From: Paraspadella gotoi
Lineage: Eukaryota > Chaetognatha
Length of the DNA: 64,000 bases
Direction of reading: 5' to 3'
Assembly (NCBI GenBank): GCA_051294375.1
Contig: CM119266.1
Location: 8,642,606-8,706,605 of the forward strand
Shown here: positions 48,957 through 60,400 of the stretch, piece by piece
Layout of the letters: the number at the start of each line of letters is the position of its first letter
How positions within the stretch are numbered: position 1 is the stretch's first letter
Program-made: the position numbers and the translations under genes
The notes under the pieces: generated by a model
The model's database searches: none
Seen by the model: only the letters and a program-made list of their open reading frames with translations
What the model was told of the DNA's origin: nothing

Positions 48957-50040
48957 TTTACGTGTTTTACGATAGATGATTCGTGATATGTTTATATCAT
49001 ATTACTATATAGTGTATTACTTGTCTGATAATTGAATAATACACCACGTCAAATCGATACCGTTGTAAACATCAGTAGAACCGCGATGCTCATTTCTTCT
49101 TTTTTTTTTTCGGCAGAAATCGCATGCGATCTTCTTCATCTTTCGATCTCTGGCAAAAGTAAACAAATCGTCAACAACAGACAAGGAAATGTAAACAAAA
49201 TCCTCATCCCTAGGTAAACATGGAAACTTTCGTCTCAAAATATTACATGGGGGAAAAACGATTTGTAATAGAGTATAAAATTTGTGTTTTTAAAAAATTG
49301 CATGCTCGTAAATCGTTCATAAATTATAATTATATCCTCAAATTAAATATTAAAATAAAAAAAATTAAGATAGAGTGTATAACATAAACAATTAAAGTAT
49401 ATACAAAAATAAATGTTTTTAAAAAAAAAACTTGAGTTGTACGCTGAAAGGCAGAGTCGAAGGCAGAGACTCTNNNNNNNNNNNNNNNNNNNNNNNNNCT
49501 TTTTAGTGTTTTTACGATAAGATGATTCGTATATGTTATATCAATTATATATATAGTGATTATTGTCTGATAATTGAATAATACACTACGTAATCGATAC
49601 GTTTGTTTTAACATAGTAGAATCCGCGAATGCCTCTATTTCTGCATCTTTTATTCGGCAGAATCGCATGCGATCTTCTTTATCTTTCGATCTCTGGCAAA
49701 AAGATAAACAAATCTTCAACAAAGACAGAGAAATGTTAACAAAATCCTCCAATCCTAGGTAAACATTGGAAACTTTCGTCTCAAATATTATCATGTGGGG
49801 AAAAACAATTGTTAATACTAATTATAGATATAAAAATTTTGGTTTTTAAAAAATTGCATGCTCGTAAAATCTTAATAATTATAATTAATATCCTCCAATA
49901 ATAAATCATTAAAATAAAAAAAAATTATAGAGCGTGTATTAACCTTAAACCAATTAAAGTTATATACAAAAATAAATGATGTAAAAAAAATAAAACTTGA
50001 GTTTTGTTTGTACTGAAAGCAGATCCGAAAGGCAGAGATC
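48957..50040. repeat. Duplicated segment flanking a 25-N gap
   Basis: 48957-49473 and 49499-50040 are the same about 530-bp sequence differing mainly by single-base insertions and deletions. They are separated by N at 49474-49498. This is the pattern of an unmerged overlap at a scaffold join rather than a biological tandem repeat. No gene is recognised in it. Confidence 0.85.
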
Positions 50041-51659
50041 TTTCGAATGTCAGATGATAATCAAACCTTGATTTGATTTTGCTGTCGAAAAAAGAGTCGT
50101 CTATTGATTCGAAAATCTTAAACTTGAGAAAAAAACTCCTTTTTGTGTGGAGAAGCGATAGAATTTGAAGAAGTAGAGGGAGTTTATGTTGGGTGTGTAA
50201 TTAAGGCTAGTGAGTTACGTACGAAATTTCTAAAGGTCAATTATTGAACATATCATACATCTGTAAAATTATTGTAAAATACATTTTTATGTTTTTTAAT
50301 TTCGCGTTAGGCTATATTTTATTATAGTACTATCCTTATAAATAGAAAATTTCTAATAGGCTTTTCTTAATTTTGATTGTGCGTATTTTGAATTCTCTCG
50401 TCAAGTTTGTTAAGCAAATATTAGAATTTTTCTAAAAATATCTTTTACATTAAGTGGGTTAAAATTACAAAAACTTATTTAATATTTAAAAGTGATTTTC
50501 AGCTTAATCATTATTAGCTTTTTTCTAATTTGATCTGGACCAACTATGAAGATTTTTAAAATAGGTTATTATTTCTTTTATCAACGTTTTATAACGATCC
50601 AATCTGTCAAAAAAAATCTTAAAAAACTGTTTGAAATATTTAACATTATTTGGTGTATTAGTGATAATATGGCTCTGCGTAAATTGAAATTTATTAAATA
50701 TTTGTTATACATAAATGTTCATTAGTTATAATGTTTGTTGTTCCTCCTTTTAGAATTTTATTAAGTTAAAATTTAGATATTTATCGGTTGTGTGGAATAG
50801 AATATAGATGTTAAAATACAGTTATATAGTTTATTTGGAGTGTGGAACGTAAGATAAGAGTTAAATAAGTGATATTTTAGTTGGGAGTGGAATTATATAT
50901 GCCCTCTGAATGCGACTTGGTCATCGTGTAGTCTAGCTATGTACTAGTAATGCGTGCTTTAAAGAGTGCGACCTTCAAATTTAACGTAAATTTTCCTCTT
51001 TTTCTAGTACAACCCAATGCACGTTTTAATAATTGTGAGTTAACTTTTTTGCGCGTTATAATAGAATATAGAAACGTTTATAGCAACATACACAATCCAA
51101 TGGAATGTAGTTATTATAATAATGGTGATATGTTATACCTAATAGTTACCTACAATATTCCGTGGTTTTTTTTTGTTTTCTTTTTAAACAAGTGGGGAGT
51201 AAAAACCAGCATGAAACAAGCATAAACCAAAAAACAAAAAAAGAAACTAAAAACAACATAATCTCCGTCTCGTTGCTCTTGCCTTTCAAACCTATTTTCG
51301 CTTTTCCAATCGTAATGAAAGAAAAAAACAGCTATTTTGCGAATTCTTTTTGTGTATTTACCTGCAATTATTTTTTTACAATCGACCGTTTATTAACTAA
51401 TTTCTCGTTCGTTTGTTTGTTTTCAGGACTACTCAAGCTTCAACCGGACTGAAATGACATTTATGATTTCTTGTCGGCAATGGAATGACTTATTTAATTC
51501 TCTCATTAAAAAACGAAATGACAAAAATAATATCCTGACGTTATCTACGGACGAATAACGTCGGTATTCATTCTCGACTATAACGTCTCCGCTTTAGTGT
51601 GAATTACGTCGTCCGTTCGAAAAAAAACGTCTTTGCCTTAACGTCGTCATTGTACCCAA

Positions 51660-53011
51660 CCTGACCTTTCGATCGATTGGCGACGCAACAAAGCGTTCTT
51701 TGTCGGCTTTTCGTTGCGACCATCCGGATCTTTTGTCGGTCCGTTGACGACGACGACGACGACATTGCGAAGAGAGTGGAAGACGACGAAGCGCCTCCGT
51801 TGAGGGCGCTGGCGGAACCGGCGGCGGCGGCGGAGCGACACACCTCAAACTCGGTCGAGAAGAGAAATCACAGAGAGAAGCCAAGTGAGTGAATTTAAAA
51901 GATCAAAGAAAACTTTTTTTTGCCTCTTCTATTTTTTAGATTTTTCTTCCGTTTTTCAAAAGTTTTTTCGGAGTCATTGAACCGATAGTTTTATCTATTT
52001 AAGCATAATTAATTCTTTTCTTTTTTTTGAAACTGGAAATTTATAGTGAGAATAAAATCAGTGATTCAAACTAAAACAATATAATCATATTTTTCATTAT
52101 CCAACTTTTCAATTGGCCTGACCATTCGTCTTTTACAAAGTTACAATGTTTTTATAAATCTTAGTTTAAATTCCCAAAATCCTTTTTACGTTTTTCAGAA
52201 GCGTGACCTTCTACAAGAACGGGGATCATATTTCAAGGCATCAAATCCAACTGACGCCTCAACGATACATCACTTTCTGTCATCTTCTCTCGATTTAACG
52301 AAATGTCTCTCTGCCCTACGGAGTCGGAGACTTTATTCGCACGGGGTCAGTTGAAGTGAGAAAAAAGACATATTTTTAGATAATATATTGTATATTGTTG
52401 TATAGATGCTCCTCTATTCCAGAAGCACACTGACTTCCCTTCCCAAATTGAATTATTAGATAAATAAAACTTTTTTAAAAAGAAAGCAATATATATTTGT
52501 TTATAATATAGATTAAATACTAAATCCTTCATAAAATATAAAAATAGAAATAGTGAAACAAGTAATTGGCAAATTTTCATATATTACAAAACATTCCTAT
52601 TTCTATTGACATTAACACATCCATGAATTTTTCACCCTACAATCATCTCAATTTTAAATCGTTGATCCTTGCCTATAATTAATGATTACATCCTTATACA
52701 TATTTTAGATATTTAATAATATATAAATTATTTTTAAAAATGTAGACAATTTATTTATTAATGAGTTTAAATTATTCAATTATTCATTTTATATCTCACT
52801 GACAGAATTAGCCATACTCGGCCCAATATCATCATATTCTCCCAATTCGATTCTAATTAACCCGAACTCTCCTCGCCCCAACATCTCTTCAGGGGTCGCC
52901 TCATCGACGCCTTCGACAAATGTTCGACGGCGAAGTTTACGTCTGCGCCTCCTTCGAGAAATTCAAGCCTCTTCAGTACGGACACCGGACTGGGCGATCC
53001 TGTCTTCAAAG
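51660..53011 (+). pseudogene. Frame-broken duplicate of DCLK 5' exons (copy 1)
   Basis: Same exons as in 54460-55823 but more damaged. The first exon (about 51677-51890) loses the ATG context. The second (about 52200-52347) keeps VTFYKNGDH then shifts frame. The third (about 52891-53011) shifts after ATCGACGCC because single bases are missing. The changes are indels of one base, as in uncorrected sequence, rather than substitutions. Confidence 0.7.
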
Positions 53012-53109
53012 AAGGTACGACGGACGATGTATACGGCAGAGATTGGTGTAATTTAATTACGACCAAGGCGTGTTTAACTTAAAGAAGCAATTGCTTTGAA
53101 TTTCAAGGA

Positions 53110-53240
53110 GAAAAAATCCAAGTTTTTTATATTGACTCTAATTGCGAGCTTCATCAGCACTTCATCATGAACAAATTATTGGGAGAGAGAGAGAGATATA
53201 TATTATATATATACAAGTAAAGCTTTCAATTTATATTTTT
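53110..53240 (-). mobile_element. Degenerate hammerhead-like half element (DCLK intron, with duplicate at about 55925-56060)
   Basis: On the minus strand CTGATGA is followed by A, stem GGCTC/GAGTC (second copy) and then AATATAA in place of GAAACATGTC, so the core is disrupted. An imperfect 11-bp repeat (GCTTTGAATTT / GCTTTCAATTT) flanks it. It is not palindromic. It occurs in both assembled copies of the intron after the DCX1 exons. Confidence 0.45.
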
Positions 53241-53550
53241 ATCAATTAAAGACTTAAAGCCTAAGAAGCACCGTTCGCTAAATATAAAAGTGTAATAAGC
53301 GTTTACCATGACAAGGATATTGAAAACTGTTGGCCGAAAGTAATAGACGCCTATATGTCAGGAATTAAAGAGAGTCCGCCTCGGACAAAGTCGCTGAATC
53401 TTTCTTTTTTCGAGTCAATGAATAATCAACTTGATTTGATTTTGCGTCGACAAAAAAAGAAATCGTCGATTGAATTCGAAATCTTAAAACTTGAGAAAAA
53501 AAACTCCTTTTGTGTGGGAGAAAGCGATAGAAGTTGAAGAAGTGATAGGG

Positions 53551-53700
53551 AGTTTATTTGGGTGTGGAAGTAATGATAAGAGTTAAATAAGTGATAAGTT
53601 TATTTGGGTGTGGAAGTAATGATAAGAGTTAAATAAGTGATAAGTTTATTTGGGTGTGGAACTAATGATAAGAGTTAAATAAGTGATAAGTTTAGTTGGG
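53551..53700. repeat. 46-bp minisatellite
   Basis: About three units beginning AGTTTATTTGGGTGTGGAA, spaced 46 bp, just left of the second duplicate block. The corresponding place in the first block holds only about one unit. Confidence 0.8.
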
Positions 53701-54464
53701 AGTGGAATTATATTGCTCTGAATCGCACTGGTCATCGGGTAGTCTACTATTGTACTAGTAATGCGTCTTTAAAAGAGTGGACCATTCAAATTTACGTAAT
53801 TATCCTCTTTTTCCTAGTACAAACCCAATGCCAACGTTTTAATCAAGAGTAACTTTTTTTGCGGTTATAATAATAGAAGTTATAATACCAAATCAATGGA
53901 TGCTATTATTATTAGGCTAATAGTGTTAACCCTAAAACTAAAATATTCGTTTTTTTTTGGTTTTCTTTTTAAACAAGTGGGAGTAAAAAAACCAGAAGAA
54001 AACAAAGCAAAAAAAACAAAACAAAAAAACAAAACAAAACATAACTCTCCGTTTCTCCTCTCGCCTTTCAAACCTATTTTCGCTTTTCCAATCGTAATGA
54101 AAGAGAAAAAAACCCGCTATCTTGCTGAATTCTTTTTGTGTATTTACCTGCAATTATTTTTTTACAATCGACCGTATTATTAACTAATTCTCGTTCGTTT
54201 GTTTGTTTTCAGGACAACTCAAGCTTCAACGACTGAAATGACATTTATGATTTCATTGTCGACAATGGAATGATTATTTAATTCTCTTCATTGAAAAACG
54301 AAATGACAAAAATAATATCCTGACGTTATCTACGGACGAATAACGTCGAGTATCATCTCCGATATAACGTCCTCCCGCTTTGTGTGAATAACGTCGTCCG
54401 TTCGAAAAAATAACGTCTTCGCCTTAACGTCGGTCATGTGACCCCCAACGCCCTCTCTCGATCG

Positions 54465-57400
54465 ATGGCGACGCAAAGCTTCTTTGTCGGCTTCGTTGCC
54501 GACATCCGGATCTTTTGTCGGTCCGTTGACGACGACGACGACGATTGCGAAGAGAGGTGGAAGACGACGAAGCGCCTCCGTTGAGGGCGCTGGCGGAACC
54601 GGCGGCGGCGGCGGAAGCGACACCTCAAACTCGGTCGAGAAGAGAAATCCACAGAGAGAAGCCAAGTAGTGAATTTAAAAGATCAAAGAAAACTTTTTTT
54701 TTGCCTCTTCTATTTTTAGATTTTTTCTCCGTTTTTCAAAAGATTTATTTCGGAGTCATTGAACCAATAGTTTTATCTATTTAAGCATAATTAATTCTTT
54801 CTTTTTTTTGAAAACTATGGAGAATTTATAGTGAGAATAAAATCAGTGATTCAAACTAAAACATAATCATATTTTTCATTATCCAAACTTTTCATGGCCT
54901 AACCCATTCGTCTTTTACAAAGTTACAATGTTTTTATAAATCTTAGTTTAAATTCCCAAAATGCTTTTTACGTTTTTCAGAAGCGTGACCTTCTACAAGA
55001 ACGGGGATCGATATTTCAAGGGCATCAAATCCAACTGACGCCTCAACGATACATCACTTTCTCTCATCTTCTCTCGGATTTAACGAAATGGATCTCTCTG
55101 CCCTACGGAGTCCGGAGACTTTATTCGCACGGGGTCAGTTGACGTGAGAAAAAAAAGACATATTTTTAGATAATATATTGTATATTTTGTATAGATGCTC
55201 CCTCTATTTCCAGAAGACAACATCGACTTCCCTTCCAAATTGAATTATTAGATAAATAAAACTTTTTTAAAAAAAGAAAGCAATATATATTTGTTTAAAT
55301 AATATAGATTAAATACTAAATCCTTCATAAAATATAAAAATAGAAAATAGTGAAACAAGTAATTGGCAAATTTTCATATTTACAAAACATTCCTATTTCT
55401 ATTGACACTTAACAACATCCATGAATTTTTAACCCTACAATCATCTCAATTTTAAATCGTTGATCCTTGCCTATTAATTAATGATTACTTCCTTTATACA
55501 TATTTTAGATATTTAATAAATATATAAATTATTTTTAAAAATGTAGACAATTTTATCTTATTAATGAGTTTAAATTATTCAATTATTCAATTTTTATATC
55601 TCACTGACAGAATTAGCCCATACTCGGCCCAATATCATCACTATTCTCCACATTCGATTCTAATTAACCCAACTCTCCTCGCCCCAAACATCTCTTCAGG
55701 AGGGTCGCCTCATCGACGCCTTCGACCAAATGTTCGACGGCGAAGTTTACGTCTGCGCCTCCTTCGAGAAATTCAAGCCTCTTCAGTACGGACACGGACT
55801 GGGCGATCCTGTCTTCAAAGGAGGTACGGACGGACGGATGTATACTGGCAGAGATTGGTGTATATTTAATTACGACACCAAGGCGTGTTTAACTTAAAGA
55901 AAGCAAATTGCTTTGAATTTCAAGGAGAAAAATCCAAGTTTTTTATATTGACTCTAATTGCGAGCCTTCATCAGCACTTCATCATGAACAAATTATTGGA
56001 GAGAGAGAGAGAGATATATATATATATATACAAGTAAAGCTTTCAATTTATAACTTTTTATCAATTAAAGACTTAAAGCCTAAGAAGCACCGTTCGCTAA
56101 AGTATAAAAATGTACATAAGTTTACCATGACAAGGAATTGAAAACTGTTGGCCGAAAGTAAATAGACCCGCTATGTCTACGAAATTAAAGAGAGTCCGCC
56201 TCGGACAAAGTCGAAACTTTGAAGATTAAATTTCCGAAATTTAATCTTAGATCAAAGTTCTATTGGATTATTTTTGTTTTTGCGATTCTGTACAAAACGC
56301 CTCTTCGTTCTGTTCCCGTTTGTTGGTCTTTTATTTATTTTATACGCTCTAAACTCATATGGCTTTAGATTCATCTTGGCTTTTGTATTCATATATATCG
56401 CCTTCGCGATGGAATTCCTACAAATTAGCGCCCGAATCTTCTTTCTCCTTTGAATTTCCTAATATTTTCTTTCATCGAAATGGAATCCTTTTCGATTTTC
56501 CGATTTTTAACTCCGGATTTTTTAGATGATTTTTTGGAATTATTCGTTTTTCCTCGTTGTGATTCAAAGACGAGCTCATTTTTTCAAACAACCAAAAGAA
56601 ATTTAATTCCCCGTTCCAAATCTGAAGAAGATTGGTTAAGGGTACCCAGCGATTTAGAGGGGGTAATGAGTTGGGCAAAGGCTGACATCGTTAGGTTGGG
56701 TCATTCAAACTCCCCTGTTTCCAAATACATACATACATGTTTACAAAATTATTGTTTTCTCTATTTAGTAAGCGGGTGGTCAAAAAAGTTGATCTATTCC
56801 TCTTTAGAAACAGTAAAATAAAGCCGGATTAGCAGCTCCTACTGATTATTCATTCTCACCCTTCCTTACCAGGCCACAATTCGAGGGCGCGGTCTCCTAC
56901 GGACCTAGCAGTCACCGAACAGGCCCATCGCTCCAGTCAGGCCTTTCGCCTCAAGTCAGCAGGAAAGCAATCGGGGCTCATTTGTCGCAACCTGCCAAGC
57001 AATTGGTTAGTGTCTTTTGTTGTCATAGTATAATAATATACTTAATTTAATAGTTTGACTTTGTTACTAAATAATTAATTAAAGCTCATTTCCTTTCTCT
57101 TTAGAACTGACCAATTATTATATCTCATAAATTAAACCTGACAAACAAAAAGACATCATTTTGGTTGTCGTTTTATTTTTTTTCTTCATTCGATCTTTTT
57201 TTCCGCCAGGTGCCTCTCCTCTTCCCCTCCCCATCGCACCGCCCCGCCTGCCCATTCCTCCGTCCCTGCTGCGCGCGCTGCGGCGCGAAGATCCTCCTCC
57301 TCCTTCTCACGCCAACGCAACGCCACGCCGCGGCGGCGATGCCAACATCTAACGCCACATCGTCATGGCGGAGGAGGAAGGTCTCACGCAAATGGTAAAT

Positions 57401-60400
57401 GATATTAAAGGAAACTATATTGATTCCTAATGTGTCTTTCTTTATTCCTTAGCGCGTAATGTTCAGATATGAACGTCGATATTTCTACAGAGATTGTTTA
57501 CCACGGCTGCCCCTGATCCTTCGGCCGCCAAAGGCCAAGCGACCGACAAATCCAAAGATCCGACAAACCGAAAGTCATTATCGTCGTTCGTCTCGGGAAA
57601 GACCGAGAAATCGATCAAATTCACTTTGCCCAAAAAGAATCAGGTGAGTGAAAGACGAAATTGATTGAATTAATGAATGCGTAATTGTTTTTAATATTAT
57701 TTTAAACTATTCGATCAAGTTTCGATAATTGATTCACTGGACAATTAGATATTCATGATAGGATATGAATGAATGAATGCTCGAGGCAATAAATGCATGA
57801 ATGAATGCATACAAGAGAGAACAACTGAAATAATGAATGAATGAATGCATTCAAAAGAGAAATAATAAACAAACTACCTCGGAAACCTCTCCAGATCGAT
57901 CGACCAACTGCTCGTCGACATCACTCACTCCTTCGAACTCGCGATTCAGAAATTCTCGGATCCAAAAACTTTTTCCATCGATGGAGACGAAATCGGGAAA
58001 GTGGACAGACCTTTTGGAGGCCAACGAAGCCGCGGTAGGGTAGTCAGTGGCGTCGGAGGTCAGAGAGACCCTGGTTATGACGGGCTGTTGGAGGCTAATG
58101 AAGTCGTTGGAAAAGGGGTGTTGACAGGACGTTGAAGTGAAACGCGCCTGAGTTGAGGCCTTCAAATCTTGTTGAAGGCCACATTGGAGTTAGTGAAGGG
58201 TGATAGGGTGTTGGCAGTTTTTTGGGAGGCTTTCGAAAGCTATTGAAGCTGCGAGTTTCGCTGGTTGGTTTTTTGAGGCAGGGAAGACCGTCTTGAGGAA
58301 CTGGAGGGGTGTTCAAACTCCACTCTACCTACTCAATCACGTCTATTCTCAAACCACTCTTCTCCAACCACCCTTAACCACCCTTCCCAGGTATTCGTCG
58401 GCGTGGGCGACCACGAGTCCGTTTCCTCCACTGATTTTCTCAGCATTCGACGCGAACTTTTCGGAAAAATGAAATCCGTCTCAAAATATTCTAAGATCCG
58501 GAGTCAGATCGGCAGGTTGGTTGGTTGGAGGCTTGATTGATTGGTTATATCGAAGGTTGCTTGCTTGCCTCATTAATTGATAGGTTGGTTTGTTGGATTG
58601 ATTTAATGGTTGGTTGGATGAATGTGTGTATTGGTTGGTTAATTGTTTGGTTACTTGCATACCTGATTGATTGTTTGCTGGTTAGTTGCATGGATTGATC
58701 CCTGCGATTCAATGGTTGGTTGGATGTTCGTTTACTGGTGCCATGGATGTTAGGCTGCATAATTTCATCGCTTAACTTTTTTAGCTTTTAACATATTTTT
58801 AAATAAATTAAAGCCGCGTTCACTTATCAATGCATTTCTGATGACTATCAATATCTCTGTCACACTTTTCCTCCCACAGACCGACTTCGGACCACCCACC
58901 CCCACCCCCGCCTCCTCCACCGCCTCCTCCGAAACCAAAGCTCTCAACACCGCCCACTTCGCCGCGTCTCGTTGCTAAGGCGTCGTCAAGGACGACAACA
59001 GCCGACGACGGCGGCGAGGGACGACGACGAAGAGGACGACGAACGAGGTGACGGGAAATGATGATTGTGGAAATGATAAGATGGTTCGATTCATTCAGGT
59101 TTATTTTTTTTATCTTAACTTGACTACAGTACCATAATTTGAACGAATGATTATATTTTACTGAGGAAAACGCTTTTAAGTTGAAGATTTCTGACAAGGG
59201 CGCAAAAAAATAACGATATATTTCAATTTCTTAAACATTTTTTTGTTCTCTGCAATTTATATTTTTTGCGGAAGACAACATTTTTTTTTTCGTTTTCTGT
59301 GATGAATTGATATAGGTCATTCTTATCGTTTTGCTGCCGACAAGGCAAGTCCGAAAAACAGTATAAATGAAATAAAATTATATTTATAGTATTAATATTA
59401 TTTTTACCGTTTCTACTATTATTCAGATTTGGTCGAGAGCGAGAAACACACCGGTAAAGATTCGGGGATCGAAGACGAAGACACGCCGAGGACAGCGAAG
59501 GAGGAAGCAAGACCTCGTTGGTGGAAAGAAGGAATGAAGAAGGTGAGAATTAAGGAAAGGGATTAAGGAAAAGGAAAGAGTGGATTAAGAAGGTGAGACT
59601 TAAGGAAATGGATTAAGGAAAAGGAAGAGTGGATTAAAGAAGATGAGAATAAAGGAAAGGGATTAAGGAAAAGGAAAGAGTGGATTAAGAAGGTGAGAAT
59701 TAAGGAAAGGGATTAAGGAAAGGAAAGAGTCGATTAAGGTGAGAATAAAGGAAAGGGGTTAAGGAAAGGGCAAACAAAAAAGTATGGAAAAGTTTAAATT
59801 AAGGAATAGATTAATCGAAAGAAGGGAATGCGAATAAATCGAAAAATAAGCTTTGAAGAACTACGAAAGAGACAGTCTATAGGAAAAACAAATTGTTTTC
59901 AAAGAAAGTTCAATGAGGGGAATACAAATTATACGTACATGAGAAGAGAGATCAATAATAATTTTAAACCAATGAATATTAAAAAATAACTTTGTATTTT
60001 TTTCTAAGAAACTTCGACGTCGTCAACGAATTTTCAAAAAGGACTTCGCGTCGAGAAAATTCGTCTCGAAGCTCAAAGCAGAAACAGGTCGGGTCAGTCT
60101 TGCCTCTCTCTTCTATCCCGTTTCAAAACCCATTTCGCTTCTGTCAAACTGTCTCTATCTCTTCTTTTTTCGTTTCCCCAGAAATCGACCTCCGCCCGCC
60201 GCTGAAGGGCCGCCACCTCGCCCGCGGCGGCGTCGAAGGCGACCTTCTCGAAAACAAAAGACACTCCGACGAAAACAAAAGAACAACGGACGAAACGAAG
60301 AAAAGCGAAAAGAAAAAACTGCCTCCTCTTCAAAGTGACGACGGGCGACGGAGATTTCAAGTCGCGGTTGATGAAGAGAAGGAAAAGGAGAAAGAGAAGA

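Larger units (their letters stand above)
50840..56215. repeat. About 2.5-kb direct duplication containing the first DCLK exons
   Basis: 50840-53395 and about 53693-56215 align end to end, including exons, introns and a foldback relic, with differences mostly single-base indels and homopolymer changes. A further about 160-bp match (50041-50200 against 53400-53570) precedes them. About 650 bp present only left of the first copy interrupts colinearity. Copy 2 preserves more reading frame. It is likely an assembly or haplotype duplication of one locus. Confidence 0.8.

Noticed and set aside
56450-56821. 123-codon plus-strand frame between DCLK exons
   Set aside because: It ends in ordinary intron sequence, has no recognised domain and no clear splice borders; probably chance, though an extra exon cannot be excluded.
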